Positions 1-5,782 of a stretch of 7,951 nucleotides of DNA are shown piece by piece. The notes below the pieces were generated by a model, which saw only the letters and a program-made list of their open reading frames with translations, ran no database searches and was not told where the DNA came from. The position numbers and the translations under genes are program-made. Source of the DNA: Pseudomonadota bacterium (GTDB lineage: Bacteria > Pseudomonadota > Gammaproteobacteria > Burkholderiales > Burkholderiaceae); the NCBI GenBank assembly GCA_023441105.1, contig JAEZQX010000479.1, positions 1-7,951 on the forward strand. Direction: 5' to 3'. Position 1 is the stretch's first letter. Every line of letters begins with the position of its first letter.

Positions 1-532
1 AGCCTTCGTACTCGTCGCGCATGCTCTTCATGCCCTGCGCCGGCAGCCAGCCGAGATGGATGGCGAACACGATCACCAGCATCTGGCCGAGCCAGAAGAT
101 CGGCACCGAATAGCCGAACAGCGACAGCGCGGTCAGCGCGCTGTCGCGCAGGCTGCCGGCGCGCGGCGCCGCGGTCACCCCCATCACGATGCCCAGCACC
201 GCGGCGAAGAACAGTGCCGGCAGCATCAGCAGCAGGGTCGGGCCGAGCCGCGCCACGATGAGGTCCAGCACCGGCATGCGATTGGCGAACGAGAAGCCGA
301 GGTTGCCCTGCACCAGGTTGAGCAGGTAGAGCCACAGCTGGGTCGTGATGGGCTTGTCGAGTCCGAACTCGACGCGGATCTGCTGGGCATATTCCGGCGG
401 CACGGGAAAGTCGCCCAGCAGCGCATGCAGCGGGTCGCCCGGCACCATGTGCACGATCAGGAAGTTGAGCACCAGGATGCACAGGATGATCAGCAGGCCC
501 CAGCCGACCCGCGACAACAGATACCGGGGCAT
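1..532 (-). CDS. Dipeptide/oligopeptide-type ABC transporter permease (DppB family), 5' part only
   Basis: Inner-membrane permease subunit of a peptide/nickel-type ABC importer. It would form half of the membrane channel fed by the solute-binding protein encoded two genes upstream. The visible 177 residues begin with MPRYLLSRVG and a first membrane helix (about 9-27). The family's PGDP motif follows at 31-34, then a periplasmic segment with GLDKP and GNLGFSF. At least two further hydrophobic stretches come next, and the visible part ends in the typical GWLPAQG. The cytoplasmic EAA loop and the C-terminus lie beyond the left edge, so this is an edge truncation and not a pseudogene. The ATG shares one base with the stop of the MmgE/PrpD gene (TAATG), with AAGG just upstream, which suggests translational coupling. 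The DppC-like partner and ATPases presumably follow outside the window. The family call is firm, but the substrate cannot be read from the sequence. Confidence 0.93.
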   Translation of the reverse strand, partial: MPRYLLSRVGWGLLIILCILVLNFLIVHMVPGDPLHALLGDFPVPPEYAQQIRVEFGLDKPITTQLWLYLLNLVQGNLGFSFANRMPVLDLIVARLGPTLLLMLPALFFAAVLGIVMGVTAAPRAGSLRDSALTALSLFGYSVPIFWLGQMLVIVFAIHLGWLPAQGMKSMRDEYEG

Positions 533-1920
533 TACGCCTTGGTCTCCTCGTCCGCGACCAGCAGGCTCGTGACCTGCGACAGGTCGCTGCACCGCTCCAG
601 GCGCCAGACCAGGTCCACCAGCCGGGTGGCGCGGACGTTGCCGATGACGGGGACCAGCAGGCTCATGGCCTTGGTCACCAGCTCGTCGTCCGGCAGGGGC
701 GCTTCCGGCGCGCCCTTGGCGAATGGAATGTCCAGGTGCTCGCGCCGTCCGTCCCTGAACACCACCTCGAGCGAGGGATAGTCGGTGCGCCCCAGCACGC
801 GGTCGGTCTCGATGCGGGTGGCCGCCATCAGGCGGCGCACTTCCGGCTCGCCGGTGCGCAGCGGCTCGAACTGGTCCAGGGTGGCGCGACCGCTGGTCGC
901 GGCGACCGCGAGACAGTAGGGGGCGCTGAACTGGGCCTCCAGCAGGTTGCGGACGTCACTGCGTTCGAACTGCCGCCGGGTCTGCGCATCGCCATGCACC
1001 ACCAGCGATTCGACCGCGGCGCTGCCGCCCTCGGCCTTGCCGACGATGGTCAGCACCGCGTCGACCATCGAATGCAGCGTGCGGCAGCAGGCGTGCGGCT
1101 TGATGCCGGAGCGCAGGATGTGGAACTCGCTGCCGAGGCCCGCGACCGCCTGCTCCGGTGTGGCAAAGCCGGGCGCATAGGTACTGTAGAAGCCGCCCCA
1201 CGGGGCATCCAGCACCTGCCGCGGTCCGGTCAGGCCGGCCTTGGCCAGCAGCGCCGCGCTGACGCCGGTCTCGGCCGCCTTGCCGGGATGGAAGCGCTTG
1301 ACCAGGGCGCCATCCGCCAGGAAGGCCCAGGTGCCGCCGGTGAAGGTGCCCGCGATGCCCAGGGCCTGCACGAAGTCGTGGGGAGAGGCCTGCAGCAGCC
1401 TGGCCGCGCCGGCAGCGGCGCCGAAGCTGCCGCAGGTCCCCGTCGAATGCCAGCCGCGGGCGTTGTGCGGCCGGTAGCCGCCGCTGCCTTCCAGCACGCG
1501 GCCCGCCACGTCGTAGCCGGCGACGATCGCCAGGATCGCGTCGCGACCGCTGGCCGGATAGCGGGTCGCCAGGGAGCAGACCGCCGGAATGACGACGGCG
1601 CCCGAGTGGCCGCAGCCGCCGAAGTCGTCGAGCTCGAGCGCATGGGATGCGGTGCCGTTGACCAGCGCCGCGGCGGCGGGGGCGAGCCGCTCGCGCCGGC
1701 CCCACAGGATGGCATCGCCGCTGCCCGAGCCGCCGGCCTGCATCGCCTGGACCACCGTGCCGACCACGGCGGTCGCGCCGCCGGCCGTACCGGCCGCCAG
1801 CGTGTCGAGCAGGAAGCGCTTGGCGGCATGCACGACCTCCGGTGGCAGGTCCTCGAACCGGGCGCGCGACCAGTAGGTCGCCAGCTGGCCGCTCAGCGAG
1901 TCGGCGGCGGCAGCCGTCAC
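532..1920 (-). CDS. MmgE/PrpD family protein (2-methylcitrate dehydratase / cis-aconitate decarboxylase / epimerase superfamily)
   Basis: Cytoplasmic enzyme of the MmgE/PrpD family, whose members dehydrate, decarboxylate or epimerise small polycarboxylates (PrpD, cis-aconitate decarboxylase, iminodisuccinate epimerase). About 462 aa, near family length. Motifs seen: FEDLPPEVV with KRFLLDTL (22-41), NGTASHALELDD (88-99), GWHSTGTCG (156-164), KRFHPGKAAETG (208-219) and KPHACCRTLHSMVDA (274-288). From recalled human cis-aconitate decarboxylase, His103, His159 and Lys207 correspond to His105, His158 and Lys208. Asp93 and Thr97 appear as Glu96 and Phe100, so that decarboxylase activity is not implied. 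The GTG start at 1920 overlaps the upstream stop (GTGA). An in-frame GTG at 1929 with GGGG upstream would add three residues. The open frame continues upstream to 2517, but that part is the shadow of the solute-binding gene. The gene lies between the binding protein and the permease, so its substrate is probably the imported compound or a derivative (inference). Confidence 0.93.
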   Translation of the reverse strand: MTAAAADSLSGQLATYWSRARFEDLPPEVVHAAKRFLLDTLAAGTAGGATAVVGTVVQAMQAGGSGSGDAILWGRRERLAPAAAALVNGTASHALELDDFGGCGHSGAVVIPAVCSLATRYPASGRDAILAIVAGYDVAGRVLEGSGGYRPHNARGWHSTGTCGSFGAAAGAARLLQASPHDFVQALGIAGTFTGGTWAFLADGALVKRFHPGKAAETGVSAALLAKAGLTGPRQVLDAPWGGFYSTYAPGFATPEQAVAGLGSEFHILRSGIKPHACCRTLHSMVDAVLTIVGKAEGGSAAVESLVVHGDAQTRRQFERSDVRNLLEAQFSAPYCLAVAATSGRATLDQFEPLRTGEPEVRRLMAATRIETDRVLGRTDYPSLEVVFRDGRREHLDIPFAKGAPEAPLPDDELVTKAMSLLVPVIGNVRATRLVDLVWRLERCSDLSQVTSLLVADEETKA

Positions 1921-3524
1921 TTCATCCACACGCTGCCCCACCACTGCTGGTTGGCCGCCTGCCACAGGCCTTGCAGCCGCGAACTCGCCACCGCGTACTG
2001 CGGCTGCTGGTGCAGGTTCAGCACCGGCATGTCCTGCGCCAGGATCTCCTGGATCCGGTCGAAGGCCTTCTTGCGGTCGGCCTGGTTCGCCGCATCGCGG
2101 CCCTGCTCGAACAGCTTGTCGACCTCCGGGTTGGAGTACTGCGACGCGTTGTTGAACGTCGTGCCCTGCTTGATCGACTCGGTGACGTAGGTGCGGGCGA
2201 TGCCCAGGGACGGATCGCCGAGCGTGGTGTAGGTCTGCAGGGTGGCCTCGAAGTCGTAGTCGCTGTAGACGCGCTTCAGGATCACCGGCCGCTCCGCGCC
2301 CTCCAGCGATACCTTGACGCCCACCGCCTGCCAGAACCGTTGCAAGGCCTGGGCGGCCGGCAGCCATTCCGGCTTGGCGGTCTCGAACAACAGCCGCATG
2401 GTGAAGCGGCTTCCGTCCGGGCCCACGGTTGCGCCCGCCTCGTCGAGCATCTGGGCCGCCTTCTTGGGGTCGAACGGGTACTGCTTCATGTAATCGACCG
2501 CCTCGTTGTAGGCCCACAGGCGGGTGTCGAACGCGCTGCGCGGGATCCCGCCGAGGCCGTGGAACACCTTGTCGTGGATGAACTGGCGATCGACCGCCAT
2601 CAGCAGCGCCTGGCGCACCTGCGGCTTGGCCAGCTGGGGATGCTTGGTGTTGAGGATGATGATGTCGCTGCCGGGATAGCTCACTTCCTGCATCGTGAAC
2701 TGCGGGTTCTTCTCGAACTGCTGGACGGCGGACAGCGGGAAGTAGTCCGGCACGATGTAGTCGACCTCACCGGCGCGCAGCGCCAGGATGCGGGCGGCGG
2801 CGTCCGGCATGATCTTGATCATCACCCGGTCCAGGTAGGGCTCGCCCTTGCGCCAGTAATCCGGGTTGCGCTCCAGCGCGATGTGGCTGCCGCGGACCCA
2901 TTCCTTGATCCTGAAGGGACCTGCGCCCACCGGTTGCGTCAGGATCGCCGGGTGCTTGAGGATGTCCTGGTCGCGCAGCACGTGGGCGGGCATGATCGCG
3001 GCGTTCTGTTCGCAGGCCAGCGAGAACAGGAACGGGCCGAACGGCTTGTCGAGGGTGATGACCACCTGCTTGGGCGTCGGCGTCTCGATCTTCTGGATGA
3101 ACTTGCCGGCGGTGTTGAAGCGCGGACCGTACTTGCTGCTGATCTGCTCCAGCGTGAACTTGACGTCTTCGGAGCTCACCGGCTTGCCGTCGTGCCAGCT
3201 GGCATCGACGAGATCGAAGCGGTAGACCAGGCCGTCCGGCGAGATATCCCAGGACTTCGCCAGGCTCGGGACGATCTCGAAGCCCTTCCTGAATCGGACC
3301 AGCGCGTCATGCACCAGGCAGCCCGCCGCCACGTCCGGTACCGAGTTGGTGGTGTCGGGGCTCAGGCTCAACGGATCCGTGCCCAGCACCATCACGGCGG
3401 TACCGCCGCGCTTGGGCGTCTGGGCAACTGCAGGCTGCGGCAGCAGCGCGTCGGCGAGCATGCTGCCCGCCAGCGTGGCCATGGTGGCCATGATTGCCAC
3501 GGCATGCCGTTTCGCGATCTTCAT
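1917..3524 (-). CDS. ABC transporter substrate-binding protein, family 5 (peptide/nickel/opine type)
   Basis: Periplasmic binding protein that captures the ligand for the adjacent DppB-type permease. 535 aa, normal for the family. The signal peptide has a KRH n-region and hydrophobic core (residues 8-28), and cleavage is likely after Ala34 (PAVA|QTP). The mature start KRGGTAVM is typical. Family hallmarks follow: LAKSWDISPDGLVYRF (88-103), WHDGKPVSSEDVKFTLE (110-126), PVGAGPFRIKEW (198-209) and ERNPDYW (218-224). The ATG at 3524 was chosen because it gives a clean signal peptide and has GAGGAGA seven bases upstream. The longer frame to 3614 adds 30 unsuitable residues. The stop overlaps the MmgE/PrpD start by four bases, and a 76-bp gap separates the gene from the lyase-like gene upstream. 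Family 5 proteins bind peptides, opines, nickel chelates and other compounds, so the ligand is unknown. The neighbouring enzymes hint at an amino-dicarboxylate or conjugate (inference). Confidence 0.95.
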   Translation of the reverse strand: MKIAKRHAVAIMATMATLAGSMLADALLPQPAVAQTPKRGGTAVMVLGTDPLSLSPDTTNSVPDVAAGCLVHDALVRFRKGFEIVPSLAKSWDISPDGLVYRFDLVDASWHDGKPVSSEDVKFTLEQISSKYGPRFNTAGKFIQKIETPTPKQVVITLDKPFGPFLFSLACEQNAAIMPAHVLRDQDILKHPAILTQPVGAGPFRIKEWVRGSHIALERNPDYWRKGEPYLDRVMIKIMPDAAARILALRAGEVDYIVPDYFPLSAVQQFEKNPQFTMQEVSYPGSDIIILNTKHPQLAKPQVRQALLMAVDRQFIHDKVFHGLGGIPRSAFDTRLWAYNEAVDYMKQYPFDPKKAAQMLDEAGATVGPDGSRFTMRLLFETAKPEWLPAAQALQRFWQAVGVKVSLEGAERPVILKRVYSDYDFEATLQTYTTLGDPSLGIARTYVTESIKQGTTFNNASQYSNPEVDKLFEQGRDAANQADRKKAFDRIQEILAQDMPVLNLHQQPQYAVASSRLQGLWQAANQQWWGSVWMK

Positions 3525-3531
3525 TCGAAAG

Positions 3532-3538
3532 TCTCCTC
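3532..3538 (-). promoter_or_regulatory. Ribosome binding site of the solute-binding protein gene
   Basis: On the minus strand GAGGAGA lies seven bases before the ATG at 3524. It decides the start in favour of the signal-peptide methionine over upstream in-frame starts. Confidence 0.75.
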
Positions 3539-3564
3539 GGGTATCGTCGTCGTGCAGGAAAGGG

Positions 3565-3579
3565 CCCGCCGTCGGCAGG
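3565..3579 (-). other. Small GC hairpin between the lyase-like gene and the binding-protein gene
   Basis: The minus strand reads CCTGCC-GAC-GGCGGG, a six-pair stem (one G·T) with a three-base loop, followed by CCCTTT. It falls in the 76-bp gap between the two genes. It lacks the run of T expected of an intrinsic terminator. It could be an mRNA-stabilising or processing stem that raises expression of the binding protein relative to the enzyme upstream, but short GC stems also arise by chance in DNA this GC-rich. Confidence 0.25.
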
Positions 3580-3600
3580 TCGCGGCACCGGGCGCAAGGA

Positions 3601-4842
3601 TCAGCGCGCAGCATGGCGCGCGGCCAGCGCCAACGTGCGCAGCATCTCGTTGGTCAGGATCATCAGGCCTTCGTCGGCGCCGATGCCCGGCTTCGAGAGC
3701 AGGAAGTCCGGGCCGGTGGCGAGGCCGATCTGCGCCGTCACCCGCGCCGACAGATCGGTCTCGTTGGCCGTGCCGCCGAGGCAGCAGCCCATGCCATTGG
3801 CCTTGCAGAACAGCACGGCCTCGATGCTGTTGTTGATGCCGCCCAGGTCCGGCGTCTTGATCTGGACGAAGTCGCAGGCCTTCGCCTCGGCGAACACGCG
3901 CGTGTCTTCGAGCGTGTTGCACCATTCGTCGGCGATCAGCCCGACCCGGGCGCCGCGCGCCTGCAACTTCTCCTTGAGCGTGCGGAAGGTCTCGATCTGC
4001 GCGTCACGGCTGGTCGCGATGATGGGCGATTCGATCAGCAGGTCGTAGGGCCGTGCCGCCTGCTCCAGTCGCGCCAGGTAGTCGGCAAGCGCGTCCAGGT
4101 CGCTGCCGAACAGATCGCCGAGCGTGCCGTACAGGTCGAGGTGGATGCGCGGCCGGTAGCCGGCTTCGCCCACTTCCTGGATGCGACGCGAGATCGAGCC
4201 TGCATAGTCCATCAGCACCTGCCCGCAGGGACCAAGGTCGCTGGCCAGCGTGAACGAGGCATGCGGCAGCACGGCGGCGCGTTTCATGATCACCCGATCG
4301 AGCTGCAGCCCGTCGCCGCGGTGGCAGGACGCGAGGATGCCGACCGGCTCGGTCTGCATCCGGGTGCCGTACTCGCGCGCGATCACCTCGGCACCGGTCT
4401 CGCGCCGGGCCGTGGCGGTGGCGTTCAGCAGGGCCTGCGTCAGGCCGTAGCGCAGCGCGGTGTGCAGGCGCTTGCCAGCCACCTGGAAGCGGTCGATTTC
4501 CTCGGCATGGGATCGAAAGACACCCACGTCGCGCCCGACCAGCCATGGCCGCACGACCGATTCCAGGACCGGCAGGTGCTCGCTGGGGATGAACAGCGGA
4601 TCCCGTCCCGCCAGGCCGGAGAAGATCACGTCGGCGCATTCGCCGACGGCCACGCAACCGTCGTCCAGGATCAGCATCACGGAAACGATGGCACCCGCCT
4701 GGACGATGCGCGTGTACCCCGGGGTCAGCGGCTTGCCTTCCAGGAAGGTGCCGTTCGGCCTGGCACCGGCCTTGACCGCCTGCAGGTCCTTGTTGAAATA
4801 GCCGGAAAGACCGGCGGCGAAAACGACGTCCTTGATCTTCAT
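3601..4842 (-). CDS. Methylaspartate ammonia-lyase-like enzyme (enolase superfamily), divergent pocket
   Basis: Probable Mg2+-dependent C-N lyase. The family reference deaminates L-threo-3-methylaspartate to mesaconate in the methylaspartate route of glutamate breakdown. 413 aa, as I recall for the Clostridium tetanomorphum enzyme, and collinear with it from memory. Metal ligands Asp236 (HLDLYGT), Glu271 (IESP) and Asp305 (ADEWCNT), general-base Lys329 (VQIKTPDLGG), Gln327, His194 (VLPHA) and Thr358 are all present. Two pocket positions differ: clostridial Gln172 is Ser172 here (ILASCHRG), and Cys361 is Ala359 (GGTANETD). The following clostridial DDRY stretch is also replaced. I therefore call the family confidently but not the substrate. 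The ATG at 4842 has GAAGAGAA five bases upstream and a candidate promoter at 4874-4902. It appears to head an operon with the binding protein, MmgE/PrpD enzyme and permease. No glutamate mutase subunit is visible. Confidence 0.9.
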   Translation of the reverse strand: MKIKDVVFAAGLSGYFNKDLQAVKAGARPNGTFLEGKPLTPGYTRIVQAGAIVSVMLILDDGCVAVGECADVIFSGLAGRDPLFIPSEHLPVLESVVRPWLVGRDVGVFRSHAEEIDRFQVAGKRLHTALRYGLTQALLNATATARRETGAEVIAREYGTRMQTEPVGILASCHRGDGLQLDRVIMKRAAVLPHASFTLASDLGPCGQVLMDYAGSISRRIQEVGEAGYRPRIHLDLYGTLGDLFGSDLDALADYLARLEQAARPYDLLIESPIIATSRDAQIETFRTLKEKLQARGARVGLIADEWCNTLEDTRVFAEAKACDFVQIKTPDLGGINNSIEAVLFCKANGMGCCLGGTANETDLSARVTAQIGLATGPDFLLSKPGIGADEGLMILTNEMLRTLALAARHAAR

Positions 4843-4873
4843 CGTGATTCTCTTCGATTCTGGCGGACGAGAG

Positions 4874-4902
4874 TTTATCCAGTTCCCGCGGATCGACGTG
4901 AA
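4874..4902 (-). promoter_or_regulatory. Candidate sigma-70 promoter of the lyase-transporter operon
   Basis: On the minus strand TTCACG (4902-4897) is followed by a 17-base spacer and GATAAA (4879-4874). Each box matches the consensus at four of six bases and the spacing is ideal. Transcription would start near 4867, giving a leader of about 25 bases before the ATG at 4842. The spacer holds GCGGGAAC (4889-4882), the core of the 11-bp repeats found further upstream, in inverted orientation to them. That position would suit a repressor site. Prediction by eye only. Confidence 0.4.
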
Positions 4903-4916
4903 TCCGGGGGAATCGG

Positions 4917-4931
4917 CCGCCGTTGCGGCGG
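4917..4931. other. Perfect six-pair GC hairpin in the SIMPL-lyase gap
   Basis: CCGCCG, loop TTG, CGGCGG on the plus strand. It lies between the 11-bp repeats and the candidate -35 box of the lyase operon. There is no T tract on either side, so it is not a convincing intrinsic terminator. It may aid 3'-end formation of the SIMPL transcript, or be chance in GC-rich DNA. Confidence 0.3.
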
Positions 4932-4957
4932 GCGAGAGAGCCGGCGCGAGGAAAGCG

Positions 4958-5002
4958 GCGGGAACGGTGCGGGAACAGTGCGGGAACCGTGCGGGAAGCG
5001 GT
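4958..5002. repeat. Four tandem 11-bp repeats (GCGGGAACNGT)
   Basis: The units are GCGGGAACGGT (4958-4968), GCGGGAACAGT (4969-4979), GCGGGAACCGT (4980-4990) and a 12-bp degenerate last unit GCGGGAAGCGGT (4991-5002). The array ends one base short of the SIMPL stop codon. It lies about 90-135 bp upstream of the predicted start of transcription of the lyase operon. An inverted copy of the eight-base core is at 4882-4889, inside that promoter's spacer. A period near one helical turn fits iterated protein sites on one face of the DNA. Replication slippage in a 3' untranslated region is the plain alternative. Confidence 0.85.
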
Positions 5003-5003
5003 C

Positions 5004-5711
5004 CTACTTGAGCTCCACCGATCCGCTGATGGTGAGGGTGACGGTGGCGTCGCCGCCATCGGTCGGCACGAAGGACTTGGCCGCGGAGGCCGCCCGCATC
5101 TCCATCTGCATCGGCCGCGGCGGCGGCATCTCGGCGGCATGGTTGATGTTGAGCGTCTTCAGCTCGAAGCCGCCGAAGCCGAAGGCGCCCGCCGTCTCGC
5201 GCGCCCGTTCGTTGAACGCGGCTGCCGCTTCCTTCAACAGGCGCGACTCCTCGCGGGTGCGCGCTTCGTCCGTGAGCCGGAACGACACGCCGGCGATCTG
5301 CAGGTCTTCCGACAACTGCCCGGCCAGCGCGCCGGTGGCCTTCAGGTCGCGACCCTCCAGGACCATGACGCCCCTGACGCGCCAGCCGGTGCGCTTGCCC
5401 TGCTGGCTCCACTCCGGCTGCGTGGTGATCGATCCGAGCCGCACCTTGACCCCCGCCACGGTCTTGGCCTTGGCGATGGCCAGGTTCAGCGCCTCCAGGA
5501 CTTCGTCGTTCAGCTTCTCCGCGACCGTGCCGCTGCGCTCGACCGCCAGTTGTACGACCATCTCGTCGTTGGGGAGCTCGCTGCGGGCCGCTGCCTCCAG
5601 GTGAACCGTCGGCCCGGCCTGGGCGACGCCGGCGCCGCCCAGCGCAGCGGCGGCGACGATGACGGCAGTGAATGCCAGGGCGAGATGGCGATGAACTGAC
5701 GAATGCGTCAT
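5004..5711 (-). CDS. SIMPL domain (DUF541, YggE-like) secreted protein
   Basis: Exported 235-aa protein of the SIMPL/DUF541 family (E. coli YggE, Brucella BP26/Omp28). Family members are periplasmic or outer-membrane associated and linked loosely to oxidative-stress tolerance; BP26 forms ring oligomers. The signal peptide runs from MTHSSVHRH through an alanine-rich core (10-28), with likely cleavage after Ala32 (VAQA|GPT). The mature part shows the SIMPL pattern: a first strand segment ending in NDEMVVQLAVE, a helix with EALNLAIAKAK, then KATGALAGQL, and near the end a helix containing AAAAFNERARETAGAFG followed by strands. I chose the ATG at 5711. The upstream ATG at 5747 adds 12 residues that spoil the signal peptide, and neither start has a strong ribosome site. 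It is on the same strand as the lyase operon but 161 bp away, with repeats and a candidate promoter between, so it is probably a separate unit. No functional tie to its neighbours is evident. Confidence 0.88.
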   Translation of the reverse strand: MTHSSVHRHLALAFTAVIVAAAALGGAGVAQAGPTVHLEAAARSELPNDEMVVQLAVERSGTVAEKLNDEVLEALNLAIAKAKTVAGVKVRLGSITTQPEWSQQGKRTGWRVRGVMVLEGRDLKATGALAGQLSEDLQIAGVSFRLTDEARTREESRLLKEAAAAFNERARETAGAFGFGGFELKTLNINHAAEMPPPRPMQMEMRAASAAKSFVPTDGGDATVTLTISGSVELK

Positions 5712-5782
5712 GTGAGCTTTGCACCAGCGGAGTGACTCGAGCTTCATAATAGCGCAGGACCTGAACCCGACAGGAGGCTCCG
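5712..5782. promoter_or_regulatory. Divergent intergenic region between SIMPL and aminotransferase genes
   Basis: This 71-bp gap must hold the promoters of both divergent genes unless they lie within the neighbouring coding sequence. The only AT-rich stretch is at 5745-5751. It reads CATAAT on the plus strand (five of six to the -10 consensus) and TATTAT on the minus strand, so it could serve as a shared or overlapping -10 element. I could not find a well-spaced -35 box in either direction. Confidence 0.35.
5772..5777 (+). promoter_or_regulatory. Strong ribosome binding site of the aminotransferase gene
   Basis: AGGAGG with five bases to the ATG at 5783. It fixes the start of the aminotransferase and suggests efficient translation. 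Confidence 0.85.

Noticed and set aside
1930..2517. N-terminal extension of about 200 residues to the MmgE/PrpD protein
   Set aside because: The frame is open upstream, but the residues are low-complexity Gly/Arg/Ala text antisense to no feature and in another frame of the well-supported solute-binding gene. Family length and motifs start near 1920.
1842..3836. Long plus-strand open frame of about 660 codons opposite the solute-binding gene
   Set aside because: It mirrors the codon structure of the family 5 binding protein on the other strand. The product is Arg/Ala/Gly/His-rich with no domain pattern, as expected of antisense frames in GC-rich DNA.
3601..4842. Complete methylaspartate (glutamate mutase) fermentation pathway
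   Set aside because: No glutamate mutase, mesaconase or citramalate lyase subunits are visible in the window, and the lyase pocket is altered, so the pathway should not be assumed.
3346..5604. Long plus-strand open frame of about 750 codons across the lyase-like and SIMPL genes
   Set aside because: It crosses two well-supported minus-strand genes and the intergenic repeats, and its composition shifts at the gene borders. It looks like shadow only.
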